A DNA stretch of 64,000 nucleotides from Amphibalanus amphitrite (taxonomy: Eukaryota; Arthropoda; Thecostraca; Balanomorpha; Balanidae): positions 1,589,501 through 1,653,500 of the forward strand of contig NW_024881530.1 in assembly GCF_019059575.1 (NCBI RefSeq), read 5' to 3'. Numbering within the stretch: the stretch's first letter is position 1; each line of letters opens with the position of its first letter. The position numbers and the translations under genes were made by a program. A model generated the notes under the pieces. The model made no database searches. It saw only the letters and a program-made list of their open reading frames with translations, and was not told the DNA's origin. Of this stretch, positions 1-13,754 are shown one piece after another.

Positions 1-2552
1 GCTATAAGGTACGCTCATAATGCATTAAAATATTGGCGAAAAGCACGCAACTTCTGTGACGCAAGACGCCCGGCTGAGGGTATGTGCGACACCTGCAGTA
101 GACGTCTGTTTGACAGCAAAGACGGGAGAATTGGTTTTGATTTCTGTTAGATTAGTTAAGTTGTTTCCAGTTATACCACGTCCATTTCCACACAATGATT
201 TCACGGAGCATCTAAAGAAAAGTGACACAAATTACCTACGCATAACTGGGCCAGGCCTAGCCTATTGCAGGCCAGCTACTCACGTGCCTAGCATAGCCAA
301 GACCGCGTATAAGCACAAATCAAACATCGGCTGCCAAATTCCTTTTTTATCTGTTGCGTCTGATGCGTGTTTATATTGTGATTTGTGACGGATATCACAA
401 CACTTACCGAGCGTCACTGAACTGCGTAGGTCATTGTCCGTTGCATTGGCTGCCACTCGTGCTAACCATACAATAAGTTGCGCGATGAATCGAAGGCATC
501 GTCGTGACTTCGATGTTCGGCGGTTCTGGTAATACATTGCGGTCATTTGATGGTGATTGGATTTTAAGTGTGCGCTGGCTGCAGAGTTATACCGAGATCA
601 TTTGTCTGTGTGAGAGTGCGCACAATCGTTGGAGGGTCAAAGGCCAGCATTGGCTCCATAAAGTTGAACAATGAAACGCGGGTATATTCTGGCATCAAAT
701 TGCCATCAATTGCGATTAATTTAATGTGTCAGCTTGTTATCTCACCTACGATGCTATTAAATCGAACAAAAGATTTATTGATTCGGGAAATTTTGATCAT
801 GTTCTGCAACATTCAGCTCAGTGTAGCTTCGTCGCTGCTTCCGAGCGTCTCCATCTTAGTCGAGCCGTCGAGCCCTTCGAGCCATCGAGCTGCCATCACG
901 TCGAGCTTCGGACGCTAACAGCCGAAATGCTGCTGGGCCAGCCACCTCAGCAGACCTGACCTTTGACCTGCGACCTGAGGCCGGCCGACCCACCGCCAAT
1001 AAACACTCGACTCGGCACGTGAGCTGCTGCAGGCCGCCAGGAAAAACAGTCATTACCGCACGGTCGACAAGGCTCATTTCAGGCCGGCTCGTGCTGGGAC
1101 CGCTGCCTTATCGCCTTCGCCACCCGGGCCGAAAATTAAATGTCCAGCTGCGGTTCCTGCACGGTATTAATAACGCATCTACAAACCGATGCTGAGATAA
1201 CAGTCATGAGTAAAAACGGGCGTCCGAACGTCTTCACTAGTGGGCAGGGCCGACTCGGCGCCACTGAGGTAGCCACTCTGACCCGCAGCGGGCGCCGGCC
1301 GCCGCCGCCGCCGCTACCGACCTGATTTGAATTCTCTGAGAAGCTCCACGGGATGTTTTGCATGCAAATACTCTCAATCGGAGGGATTTCCAGTTCATCT
1401 GGCGCGGCTCATTTGCGGTTCTGGCGCGGTCAGGTCGGGAATTTCGATTCTGGGGCGCGAGATGGGTCTGTCAGTCTGGGTCAGGATCAGAGCGCGGCCG
1501 CGGCCGCCGACGCCTGGGCGCTGGCCCGCCGGCGGTTCTGCCGCCCCACTCCTCTGCGTGCGTCGGGCCCGCGGCGGCCATGTCGATTTCCGATGGCTGG
1601 CTGTGCGCCGAGCGCTCCACAGCAATAAATCAATCACACCATCTCGCCGCCGCTCGGCGCCTGTATAAATTTCCAAACACATTATGAAAATCAGGAGGCG
1701 AGGTGAGCGAATGCGTCCCGGGTCGGCGGAAAATGCAGTCGCTACTGCACGGCGCCATGTTGGCATCCAATAGCAGCTTCGACACCGCCGCCGGCGAAAT
1801 TCAAATCGAGCCAAAGGAAAGAAGATTATAGAGAGGCGAGGCTCCCTGAATTGGAAATTGTGTGTTGATGTCTCCGTTGATGGATTTATTAAAAGAGAGC
1901 CGATCCCAAGGAGTGCCTATGAAGTGGCGGAATGGGCGCTGAAACGAGATGGAAACGATGCGGGAGAATCTTGCTTAGATTATTCTCCGACACAAAATGT
2001 GAATGCATATGCATTATGCATTCAAACAGGCAACTTGTAGCACAGCATCCTGGTCTTCATAAGCGTGGCAAAACTTCATTCTGAAGTTTCAGTGCTCCAT
2101 TCTACACCTGTGTGCGATACGTGAGGTGAATGACCGGAATAAGCAAGGGAACGGGAAGAGAATATATCTATACAATATGGAATATAGGGAATAGCATAAG
2201 CGTAGGAACCATGGGTGCAAGGGTGCAGCTGCACCCACAATATTTCTCCAGTGGGTGCAGACAATGTATTCTGCACCCACAATAATCTGAACCAAAAACC
2301 CCTTTTCTCATCAACACTACTTTCCATGCAGCACGGCAAATTCAGGATATGTTGCCCACTATCCATCTTTCGAAGCATTTGCTTTTGTGATGGTCTTCAA
2401 AACTTACATTTGTGCTGAAGAAAAAAGGAAATGGAGCATGTGATTGAACACATACCGAGCCGATGACCCACTGTCAAAATTTTTAGCCCGATATCTTCGA
2501 AAATGGCTAAGTTGGCCGCTTTTACTTTTTGCGGTAGTCAATATTGACAACA
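1..2552. other. Non-genic sequence, no supported gene
   Basis: I see no convincing exon. Roughly 840-1620 is GC-rich and opens several overlapping frames on both strands, as GC-rich DNA does by chance; none shows a domain, a repeat of protein character or a good splice frame. Around 2190-2290 there is a gggtgcagctgcaccc-type palindromic patch with repeated tgcacccacaat. Related words in inverted order recur near 3575-3620, on the far side of the transposon at 2553-3423. Confidence 0.6.
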
Positions 2553-3423
2553 TTAACCCTCGAATGTGTGCGGCGTTTTCCACCTTCTAATGTGTAGGGG
2601 GAGGGGGGGGGGGGGTGATAGAGCTAGAGCTTCGCGGAAAAAACGAGGGTGTTGCCCGTGATGAGAGGAAGCCGATGATACCCAATTTTAAGGTCCTAGG
2701 TCATTGGTTGACCTTCCAGGTCAGGTCAATGTTTCAAAAGTCGGGAAAATCGGGACCTGCCTAGAACTGCGTAAAGTGAAGCTGTTATCGGGGTTTTCGG
2801 GGTACTGATCACGAATATCATGTTAGTTTTCATCACAGATGATTTCTTCATGCATTTAGGCCAGATCGGGTCCGGTCAGGTCCGGTCAACCATTAGGCGT
2901 CCTACCGGCTAGCCATAGCAGGTGTCAACTACCACTGACGGCGTCGTAGCTTGTTACGAAGGCACTAAAACTACTTCGTAAACGTTCAAATGGATGCTAA
3001 ATTCGAAATCAGCCCGAAAACTACCCTAGACACATGTAATACTCGAAAAAGTGAACCGAGGTCATCAAAGGTCAATGACCTGACCTGACCTTCAGGTGAC
3101 CTTCACACCCACCGTGAGGCATGGGACGAACATCATTTCACATGTTTGGACGTCTACAATCACAAGACTGGAAAGTGGAAACGCGCGGATAATGTTAGCT
3201 GACATACGCCAAATCGCGATTCCGGCCGAATATGGTCTCGAGAATCAGGTCACAGGTCAAAGGTCTTTTGGGTCAGGGTCATGAAATTTTCAGATTAGGT
3301 GTAAAACTGATCAAATCGAGGGTACTTAAAGTTTCGTCGCGATCGGCCGCTTTTTGCGCGAGTTATTTGCGAAAAACCATGGGGGGGGGTGCTCATCCGA
3401 ACCCCCTACACATGCGAGGGTAG
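2553..3423 (-). mobile_element. TTAA-flanked non-autonomous transposon, subfamily A, degenerate ends
   Basis: The left end reads ttaaccctcgaatgtgtg; the right end is an imperfect inverted match (acacatgcgagggta), with the final TTAA damaged. The interior is an inverted copy of the element at 12865-13754. Shared blocks include the words around gcgatcggccgctttttgcg, aagtttcgtcgcgatc, gggtcagggtcatgaaattttcag and aaggtcctaggtcattggttgacc. It is rich in AGGTCA/TGACCT words and has no transposase ORF. TTAA target sites and CCC-starting termini are the hallmark of piggyBac-like elements, so a piggyBac-type MITE is the best class by inference. Confidence 0.7.
3069..3081. promoter_or_regulatory. Perfect IR1 nuclear-receptor palindrome inside the TTAA element
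   Basis: The bases are AGGTCAATGACCT, two AGGTCA half-sites facing each other with one base between. This matches the PAL1/IR1 form bound by EcR/USP and other nuclear receptors. More TGACCT words follow directly (tgacctgacc). Whether it binds anything in vivo is unknown. Confidence 0.5.
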
Positions 3424-4350
3424 GGTCGCTAATGCTTCCAAATGCACTTATCGGTCGGTACCTTTTCGACATGGTATACATACACCCCCCTCAAAGCTCG
3501 TAACGAGCCTTCGCTCGGGTGTCGCTCCCAACCCCCCCCCCCCCTCCCCCGCTTCACCGGCCATGGCTGGATTTCTGCACCCATGCACCCACAATGTTCC
3601 AGCCGTTCCTACGCCCATGGGGAATAGACATAAGCAAGAGAATACATCTTTTATTGTAAGTGTCGTGCCGCCCCTCTCGGGCTGTCTCCGGTCAGTCGGA
3701 CGCCCCTCTCGGGCAGTCTCGGGTCGGACGGACGCCCCTCTCGGGCGCCCTCCGTGACCAGGCGGAGTCTGGGCGTCCCGTGCCGTCCAGCGGCTGCAGC
3801 GGCACGTTAAACGGCGACCGTACACCGGCCGGCTGCAAATTTACGGCCGCGCTCGATTTGCCTATAAATCTGCTGCAAAAACCCGGTGGGTGCCATGTTG
3901 GCGTCTTCTGGGCAAGGTCGGAGAGCCACCGCTCGGCGTGCGCGCCCCGGCAGCACGGGCGGGCCCAGAGACGGAAATCTCGGATAAAATTTAGACAAAA
4001 GTAAATCCAGAGAATGATGATTACTTGCATCAATGATTGAGATATCGTGAAATTATCATTCACAAATTTCCATCAATCAAATTTTTTGGAGCATTGCTCT
4101 CATGCCCCGAATAGGCCGTTAATTCATTTAAATCTACCCTCTTAGGTGAGCACCGGTTACCTGTCCCCCTGCTTGGATCCGCCTCTGCCTGAGCAGGGCA
4201 GGAGCACCGAGAGAGGGGCCGCACCGTCCGAGAGGCGGACGATAATTGGCAGCGGGGCTTTAATCAGCGGTTTGAGCGCTGCCATTGACGATGATTTGTG
4301 CCCCGTGTGGGTCGGCTGCAGCTGCCGCAGACAGGTGCCGCACCACGCCG
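3424..4350. other. Non-genic, GC-rich, with a short tandem repeat
   Basis: No supported gene. A poly-C run lies at about 3531-3543. At 3668-3757 the phrase cgcccctctcgggc recurs three times in a degenerate tandem array with about 35-bp spacing. The stretch at about 4225-4340 (ggacgataattggcagcg, taatcagcggtttgagcgc) mixes homeodomain-like TAAT words with GC-rich sequence and could be a regulatory element, but nothing proves it. Confidence 0.5.
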
Positions 4351-4556
4351 TCAGACGGACGAACGGACGGACAGACGGACGGACGGACGGACGGACGGAC
4401 GGACGGACGGACGGACGGGACGGACGGACGTTAGACGGACGTAAGGCGGGTCAGACGGATGTGACGGACAGACGGACGGACAGACGGACGGACGGACGGA
4501 CGGACCGACCGACCGACGGACGGACGGGCGGACGGACGGACGGACGCAAGGCGGGT
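4351..4556. repeat. GGAC/CAGA microsatellite
   Basis: Tetranucleotide-like array of cggacggacgga with cagacgga variants, interrupted near 4430-4465. The long +strand frame through it (RTDGRTDGRTDG...) is a repeat translation, not a gene. Confidence 0.9.
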
Positions 4557-7500
4557 CAAACTCATGTTAGATGGTCAGACGGTTGACAGAAGGGATCTCA
4601 GACTGGTCAGATGGATGTCAGACGAGCAGACGGACCGCAGAAGTGTTGCACACAGACAGACATTTGAGAAAGATGTCAGTCAGGCCACCTGATGGTTGGA
4701 CGGGTTATATGGACAGAAGAATAGGTACTTACATACATCCGATTGACAGTGGTTGAGTATGATGGATACCAGACGGAAAGACACGACAAACATTTCAGAC
4801 GGACAGACAGAAGGCGGACGTGTCAGGCGGTCAACATGAAGCTAAAACGATCGCAGGAAGTCAGCGGCCTTCAAATTGCTATCCGAGCTCAGAGACAACT
4901 CATAGAGCTGTTTGACTGACATTTAGCGAATGACCAATTGAAGAGTTGAAAGAGTTTCAGTTAGACGAGAAGAAATGCTATTCCACGATTTCCTAAGACA
5001 GTAATCTGACCCTAAACATTATACCTCTGGCTCTGTTGTCAAATGAAAGTGGGCACTCTGTCGGCACGCATCAGGTAGCGTGAAACGAATTTGGCAGTGA
5101 CAACATCGCTAAATTTTCCCCTGAATGCAATTCATTATTTATCATTAATTGCTTGTGCCGAACGGGCAATGTTTCGGTCAAGCATGTAAAAGTAAGCGAA
5201 CTTCAGAAGCCTGAAAATATGCAGATAAACTGGCTGCAGCAGACTAACTCCTGGCAGTGGGCATAGTTATCAGTTATTGCTCTTAATAGCCAGCGGTGCA
5301 CTTATTGATAAAAAGCGATCGACTTAGTATTACATTCCTTTTATCTCAAAGCTGATGAAACATGAATTGATTTCACTAAGTTTGGTTTTCTGGTACCCGT
5401 TCTGAACCATCTTATCCGCCGGGTCAGCAGGTACAAATGCATCATCAGATCAAATTCCAGTGGCACCACCCACTTACCGACACTACTGAATGGCGGATCA
5501 CCATCCATTTAACCCGGCACCTAACGCCCCCCCCCCCCCCCTTCCCCGCTCCCCGGGGTCCACTGGCGGCGCCGGACCTAGCCAGCCCTTCCTCCCCGCC
5601 CCTCGATAGAACAGCCTGGTGCGGCGGCGGACGTCGGAGATCTCCCGGCTCGTAAACCACGTCGATCACATCTTGCAGCTCAGTAAATGTGGAGTAATTT
5701 CGCCGCGGAGCCGGCCGTAGCCGATGCTGTTTAGCTCGCTGTATTTCATCGCCGCCGGTGTAATTAGTGGAGCAATTGGCCAGCGGTGGTCGGTCGGCAT
5801 GTAATTGGTCAGTGAGTGGTCATCAGCGGGACCAGTTCGGGTAGCCGGCCGGTCCGAGATGCACATTACGCCGGCCGTACTGACCACTGAGCCGGTACGA
5901 CACCCTGCCATTGAGTCCGGGCCTGAGAGCGGGTATTGAGCTGCATATATTGCAGGGAAGATGTTGCGAGGGTTCTCGGTAGGTAGTGCACAACAAAGGT
6001 GACCGCCAGCAGGTTCCTAGTAGGCTGAGGATGGTGTGCGAGATGAATTTCTGCTTCACCAACCCACTGATTGCAGGTTTTCCAGTCATCCAACTGCGCC
6101 AACCGAGAGAAATGAAAGAAACAAAAAGAGACTATTCGACTCAGTAATAACCACAGGAATGACTATTGCGAGCCACAGGCTACCTTCTTCCTACTCTAAC
6201 AGCTATTTCATTAAGGCAATGCTCAAAGAAAAGACTCATCTCAAACACTTCATTTCAGGTGTCCACGAGCCTTAGTCTCTCTCCAGAGCCTTCATTCCAT
6301 CACGTTCTGAGCTCCAATCAGCCGCCGGCACGAGGCACGCGCTGTTCTCTGCCGCACCCGCTCAGGGCGCCTGCCACTGCCGCTCACGACCTCCCGCTCT
6401 CCAATTCATCAGTACCTCCGCGCGCACGGTGAGCAACAATCAGCAGGCGGCTGTGAACACGGCCAATTAACGGGCGCTAGCAGTAGCAGGCTTGGTGCCG
6501 CGGAATAGTGGCTTTGATGAGCGATGCCGCCGGGTGCAACTGCTGCCAATGGTCAGGGCTGAGGCATGCTGCTGGTAGTATGATCATCGGTAATAACTGG
6601 GTACCGGCGCTTGGCAATCACTCAATAGCACCTTTCCTGTCCTGGCATGGACGTAAGGAAACAGCATCCCTGCCCCTGACTAACATATATGTTGAGCATC
6701 TGGATGGCAACAGCCCAAGCTTGTCACCGAGCCGGGTAAGAATTTTGAAGTACAGCACCGAGTGAGTCCCGAACCTTTCAGGGATAGTACAACTGGTACA
6801 ACAGCCTATTGCTTCATTGCGGGGTCGGTAACACTTGAAAACTCCTTTAGCTGAACTCCAATAGCCTCGAAAAAACGAGGAAGGGTTACTGCTTACCCTT
6901 CCTAGTAACAAAGAGATTAATATAATTATTAAAGCGCAATGATGATCCATGCAGGTGGATATCATTTCAGCGCCCAGCTCTTTTCATGATTTACTACATT
7001 CTGTCATATGATCTGTAAAGTCATTTGAACAAAACACAGCCTGTTGGCAGTGTGATACCAGGAACTAGCCAGCAATCCCTACCCACTTCTTCTAGTGGCT
7101 CTCGCAGGGGCGTGATTATCCGTCTCTAATGACCCCACCAGTTGCATTCATGATAAATAACCGTCCAGCCGGAGGGCACAGCGACGACAGCACGAATGAC
7201 TGCCACCGGCTTCGGACGGACTGATAAGGGAAGCACTTAATGACAAGGTTGTTACACGTGAGGGCTCCTCGGCACCCTGAGACGCAGGGTCACTGCTGGA
7301 CCAGTGCAGTGGGGACCAGTTGACAACATCCCTCCGCTCAACGAGACTCTCGGGTGGGTTTTGTGAGCGTCCGCCGCTGTGGGGCCCGCCAGATGCTCAT
7401 TATGATTATTGTAATCGATCCATTACAGCCAGAACTGATGGAGGGTGCGGATCAAATGCACACACACGAATGGAATCAAGCACTCCATTAATTACGATTG

Positions 7501-9435
7501 TTTGGTTGCCGGACGGATAATACGATGGTTATCCCGAGTGCTTCATTTGGTGATTACGACTTTAATAGCAGCGTTGATAAGAGGTTCGTAATTTGTTGAT
7601 GAGGTTATGCCAGAACGCGTGCTGGACACGGGGGCAATCGTCTGTGCTTCTGAGCCACATTGACCAAAAACCGAAACAGGCGTAGCTGCCAAACAAATAC
7701 ACAAAATGTTTTGAAGTGGCCTGAATTTCAGGCATGAATCTTTATTCATTATTCCGAACGGTCTACGGTGTGCAATGAATGTGTGTCTGCTGTAGAAAAT
7801 CTGGAAAAATTGTAAGCGAGATTTATGGGACTTATGACATAGCGTTCTTTGCCAGGCAAAATAACTACTTTTGGAAGATAAATAATTGCACACCAATCTT
7901 CTTTTACTTGAAGCAAACGATGCTCTCATGTGTATAAGTTTATGCTACTCTTAGCTTGACGGAAAACGGGGTAAAGGCAAGGGAAGCGAACAAGAACGCA
8001 CAATGCGATCAAATTACAAAAATGGTGTAAAACATGCAAATAACTCCTGACCACCATCCCACCGCGCCATATTGCGTTCAAACAACAACAAAGTGTGTGC
8101 CTTTTCTACATCCGGCAAAGAAAACGACCAAAGATGATGCGTGCATCATCATTTGGTAATCTTTTGTGTACAGTATGCCTGTCACGGTGTTTAACGAATA
8201 CGACAATTAATCATACTTAACTAAGACTTAATTCAGGGCTTCTGGACAAGGTCCACTCATTTGCATGCCACTATGATATATTTCTCCATCATTTATAAAA
8301 TGTTTAACAGAAGCGAGCATCAAAATTATTGATCCGGAATGCGGCAATGCCTTGCTTGTTGGTAACCAAGGGGCATCGTAAGTTTAACTTCATGTGACTT
8401 CCTTTCTGCTTAGCTGGCTGTTCGCTCATCTGGGTACAATATAATTGCAGGAGATAATAGTGACCGTTTGCAATCAGTCATGCACGTACACAAGGCAGTC
8501 GAATTTATTGATGCTAGCATCAGGAGAAGCATTCAGAGGCACAAGGGCTTCACTGGGGCTCCAGTTCTGGTAGAACTTCAACGACAATCTTGAAGGCTCA
8601 GATCGAAATGATCATACACAGAGGCCAAGTATTCGTCATGGTTATTATGTTGACGATAATACAAATCGTATATCAATTTTTTTTCTTGGCTATCATCCGA
8701 ACTTTCCAAACTGTGCCCCCACTGACATGCTGAACTCACGAGCTAAAATGACTAGGGACTTTTAATCAGGCTTCTGGCAAAGCACGAAGATACAACTTGG
8801 GAAACTATTGGACGGTAAACAAATGTTGTGATTAAGCGTACACGCCTGCTGCCTGTATGCATGTATTGTTGATTGTATCGGTAGTTTTGAATTGACAAAG
8901 ACCCACAACCGGAGGCACTGAGCGGTGCAGCCCCCTCCCCGTCAGCCCCGCCCCCAGCCTCGGGCGGAGCGGCAGTAGCACATCCCCCTCAACTGGTGGT
9001 GGTGGTGGTGGTGGTGGGGGGGGGGCACCGTTCCCACGCTCCTCGGCACCGCCGGGGGCTCCGTTCGGGCCCCGATGGGCCTCCGCAGGTCCCGGCCGGT
9101 CGTCTGTCCCATTAACACACCTTACTGCCGGGACCCGGCCGGGCCAACGGCGTCCCGACACGCACTCTCAACGACCCAGTGATTACAGGGTGACCTCACC
9201 CTGCGCCGAGATCGCCGAACGTGCGCTAAGATCACCGAATACGCGCCGAGATCGCGGCTGGTCCTCAGGAGCATTGAAGTTTGTTTTTTAGCTAGGACAC
9301 TTATGCATAAAATGCAGTGCACAGTGCACACTGCACAGCTTCTCTGCTGTTACGCGTTGGGTGAGTTGTCACTTGGCATAACTTGATAGATCAACAGCGT
9401 AGTCTTGTATAATATCGTGCCCTCGTTGATCCATT
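4557..9435. other. Non-genic sequence, no supported gene
   Basis: Degenerate continuation of the GGAC repeat to about 4830, then unique AT- and GC-mixed sequence. A poly-C tract sits at 5527-5540 and a GGT/GGGG tract at about 8995-9026. GC-rich islands occur at about 5520-5720 and 8930-9200. Frames found here are short, compositionally driven and without recognisable domains or splice structure. Confidence 0.55.
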
Positions 9436-9599
9436 CTGTCCGTCTGTCCGTCTGTCCGTCTGTCCGTCTGTCCGTCTGTCCGTCTGTCCGTCTGTCCGTC
9501 TGTCCGTCTGTCCGTCTGTCCGTCTGTCCGTCTGTCCGTCTGTCCGTCTGTCCGTCTGTCCGTCTGTCCGTCTGTCCGTCCGTCTGTCCGTCTGTCCGT
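9436..9599. repeat. (CCGTCTGT)n microsatellite
   Basis: About twenty nearly perfect copies of an 8-bp unit, with one ccgtccgt slip near 9576. Because the unit length is not a multiple of three, all frames on both strands are open through it, which explains the long spurious reading frames. Confidence 0.95.
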
Positions 9600-10868
9600 A
9601 CGTCATCTTCTGTCATTTTGAGGTGGTTGGGCTCCACCTGAATGTGTTTGGCGTTTTTACTCCCCAGCTTCATTCATTCAGGGGCACCGGAGGCACTACC
9701 TCGGGTTCTGTGGTGAGCGGGTGAACGGCATGGCCTTGGGCACCGGCTGCGTTCAGTGCACTGTTTGCAGACTGTGGGTGCTCAGAAGTGCACGCATGTA
9801 GACCTAACTATCCGCACATGGGCCTCTGTCAGAGATGGAAGTGCGCTTTTATCGCTTTCTCCGAAACTGCAGCGCTTTTCAGAACAATTTGCATGCATAC
9901 AGTGTGTGCATAATTAGGGCTTGAGAAGGTGCTTACATAAGTTATGGAAATGTGTTTTGAATATGAGCTTGCTTCTGCTTATTTTGGCAGAAGCCGTTTA
10001 AAGTTGTTGGGTCGAAGTTTGTTCTAAATACAGAAAGTTGAAAAATCGGATTGATACATACCCAATAAAATTCAGTTGTTAAACTCAAACTTGGGTTAAC
10101 TGCTTCTAAAGGTATATTTGAGAGACAAACTTATATACGTTTCAAACAGCTTCCTATTGCAAGCTTTACATTATTTGATTCTTGAGCAATTTCGTATGCT
10201 GGATTTGTAAATCACTTGCGCCCTGTCTGCCCACGCCGAGACAGTCACAGACTCTGCTGAACTTACTTTTGGAATCACAAGCAGAACATGGACTTAAAAT
10301 ATCCAACCCTTTCCCTGAGCAATTTCTTGAATAAGTTGGCACAGCGTGGGAAAGTAAACATTAAACTTTTAAATTTTATCTGTTCAGTGAACGACGACAG
10401 GACTGAAACTGATTCAATGGTTATACATTTATTTCATTGATTCTTTAGATCCATAGTTCTCTGCTACCCTTAGATGTTCCACCCAAAATTGAATTCCAAC
10501 TGACCGGTGACTTGCTTCTGGTAAAATAAATCGAATTCCTGACATGTGTGGCACACGCTAATTCTGGCCTTCTTGTGCCGGTCGAACTGACCAATAATCT
10601 TCAACCATTCTTCTCCATTATCCGACGTATATTTTCATCAGGAACATTCGAGAAATTCCTGATGTATATCCTCAGGCTCTGAGCACTCCATGGCGGTATC
10701 TTCGCGTGGAAATTCAGCTGAAATACTGCGGTAGAAGCGCGCGCCATTGATGTATCGCGTGAGCCGTCCCTTCGTGGGCCGACCAAAGGAACGCTGCCAA
10801 TGACAGGCTAATATGAGCGATTGTGAAGCTAACGTTATGTGTGAGGTTACGAAGCGAAATCTCTCATC
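9600..10868. other. Non-genic, AT-leaning
   Basis: No gene, TIR or tandem structure recognised. Confidence 0.55.
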
Positions 10869-11092
<224 letters not shown>

Positions 11093-12864
11093 TTTCGCCT
11101 ATGCTATAGTTCCAGTTTTCACCCTGATTTTCATTTCCCTCACACATGTACCTTCAAATCATGCTCTTTCCTCCTCACTTAGAAGTCATATCTGGCCGCT
11201 TAAATAAATCACAATAAACCATGAACAGCGTATCCACAAACCGGTGTGATAAGCATCGACAAATACAGTGGCAACTATTTTGTATATCTGCAAACGCCCG
11301 TTGTTTTAAGCTTGGTGTTAGTGTGTGACATAATACTGCAGTCGCCTGTGCGGCGCGGCGAGTCGCCTTGTATGTACGGCGGCACAGTCTATCTGCCAGG
11401 CAGTTGGCCAGCCGGGCGCCACGCGCTTTAAGAATGGTAGGTATGATTCCAGTTAGAATTGGCTAGAAGTTAGTTGTCAGATATTCAGAAATGAATTTTA
11501 ACTTGACCATCTTTGCATGCCTCTTTGCTGGTTCGTTGGGCACGATGCTGTCATTTCGTGAATCGTTATGCTTCCAACAGATACCAACCACTTCTTAGAA
11601 AATCCTATGAGTAATACATCAGCCGGAAATTCTCCAGCGGCTATCATGGCGTGATTAAGGCACAGTCCTCTTACAGCCAGGCGCCTGTTCGATAGTTAAT
11701 CCTCCCCGAGGGCGCTGTGAAGCTCTTTTCGTGCAGCAGGGAGCGCTTGGGTCACGGCCGGCGCATTTCGGGGCATTTATCGGCACTGAGCTCCCCGTGA
11801 CGGGCCCTCCGGCCAGCCACACTCTCGAATTAGCTACCCCTGCGTTTGCCGGCGACCATGGGGCCAGCATAGACCATAAACAATTCACCAGCAGCGCTGC
11901 AGCCGGGCGGGGCCGATCGCCGCCTCGTTCCGTGGCTAGTCGCCGTTAGAGCGCGCGGACCGAGCTGGGGTACGGTTTAGTTGGCCGAGCGCGAGTATCT
12001 ATGCAGGCGGCGTACTGGAGCTGCAGATCGGTACATCATTTGGGGATGGCGATGGAGCCAGTTCGGCCACTGCAGAACCGACCTGCACCGCCGGCGAGCG
12101 TATTCAACACGCGTAAACGGAATGGTAATTCATCCATCATGCCAGAGAGACGCTGCTTGGCGATGGTTATGTGAAGTTGCAGTAATTATAAATTTCTAGA
12201 GAATGAAAAATGGTACTTGCGTGCACGTGTTTGGTAACAATGCTATTTATGTAAGATGTATGTATTACGTTAACGTTTGCCATAAAAGTAAGGCAACAGG
12301 AGGGTCAGCCACCTTCGCTAATTTCTGATAAAAATATGCCAAGATCATTATCAATTTGTATTTCGAACTCTTCGGCAGCCAATGTCACACGCATTTGCGG
12401 TATTTTCCGCACACCCAAACCACGCATGACGTAAAGCAATACAACAAACCTCTGGCGGCCGTAACGACGTCGTGCGCTAAATGCCGGTTGCCGATGCCGC
12501 AAGCAGGCCCATGTAGCCTTTGACCCAGCGACCTTGTATGTAGCTGGTGAGTCAGGAAGTTGCCCTCTAGCAGGGGCGGCGGGAAGTGTTGGAGAATATG
12601 ATTTATTGCCTTCTGCTGTGATATGCTACAGCCCACAATTACTACAATGAGGATGTGGTCCAAGGGCTGCTGCAATAATGAAATTACTTATCTAATACAT
12701 GAAGCGCTATCGAAAGACATTTGGCGCTGCAAGGAGCTCTACACAGGCTCATTCCTCAGCTTAAGCGTATTAAAACATTTTTAAGGGAGATATGCGTAAG
12801 TATGGATTGAATATTACAAATATTTAACAAATATTTGTCGGTAAATGAAAAAGTTGCCTGGTGT
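11093..12864. other. Non-genic sequence, no supported gene
   Basis: A GC-rich island lies at about 11690-12110. A minus-strand frame at 12305-12502 ends in a more protein-like acidic stretch, but has no partner exon or recognisable family. Confidence 0.5.
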
Positions 12865-13754
12865 TTAACCCTCGCCGGCACAGGGAGGTTGATGCACCCC
12901 CCTAAGGTTTTTCGCGAATAACTCACGTAAAAAGCGGCCGATCGCAATGAAACTTTCAGTACCCTCGCATTGATTGATTTTACATCTACCCTGAAAATTT
13001 CATGACCCTGACCCAAATGACCTTTGACCTGTGACCTCTTTTCCGAGACCATGTTTGGCCGGAATCGCGATTCTGCGTATGTCGGCTCACATTAGCTGCG
13101 CGTTTGCAAGCTTTTCGTGGTTTCAAACGTTCAAACATGTGATTTGATGTTGCTTCCATACATTAGGGTGGGTGTCAAGGTCACCTGAAGGTCGGGTCAG
13201 GTCACTGACCTCTGGTGACCTCGGGTGACCTCGGCTCACTTTTTCGAGCTTTACATGTTTCTAGGATAGTTTTTGGAGCTGAATTCGAATTTAGCAACCA
13301 TTTGAACATTTACGAAGTAGTTTTGATGCCTTCGTAACATGTTACGAAGCTGTCAGAGGCGGTTGACACGTATTACGAATACCCGTCACAACCCATACCG
13401 GTTGACCTGACCTGAACTGACCCGACCTGGTCTAAATGCTTAAAGACATCATCTCTGATCAAAACTAACACATATTCGTGATCAGCACCCTGGAAAACCA
13501 CATAGCAGCCACACTTTACGACTTGCTAACAGGTCTCGATTTTCCCGGTTTTCGGGTCATTGACCTGACCTGGAAGGTCACCCGATGACCTAGGACCTTA
13601 AAACTGGGTATCATCGGCTTTGTCTCGTGACGGGCAACACGCTCGTTTTTTTTTTTCCGCGAAGCTCTAGCTCAATCAGGGGCCAAACGCGAGGGGTCGT
13701 ACCAACCCTTGTGCCGTCGAAGGACGCAAAATGGCCTGTGCCGGCGAGGGTTAA
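12865..13754 (+). mobile_element. TTAA-flanked non-autonomous transposon, subfamily A, intact ends
   Basis: An 890-bp element with perfect 18-bp ends, ttaaccctcgccggcaca at 12865-12882 and its reverse complement at 13737-13754, each carrying TTAA. There is no transposase ORF; the minus-strand frame at 13611-14084 runs out of the element and is coincidental. The interior is dense in AGGTCA/TGACCT. The same family occurs inverted at 2553-3423, as a larger subfamily B at 41969-42997 and 61142-62196, and as a fragment near 56745-56840. The TTAA target and CCC start suggest a piggyBac-type MITE. Confidence 0.85.
13199..13211. promoter_or_regulatory. Perfect IR1 nuclear-receptor palindrome inside the TTAA element
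   Basis: The bases are AGGTCACTGACCT, the same inverted-repeat-1 arrangement as at 3069-3081 and 42129-42141, at a corresponding place in a related element. Confidence 0.5.

Noticed and set aside
4146-4586. 146-codon TDGR-repeat protein
   Set aside because: Translation of the GGAC microsatellite; no start or flanking domain supports a gene.
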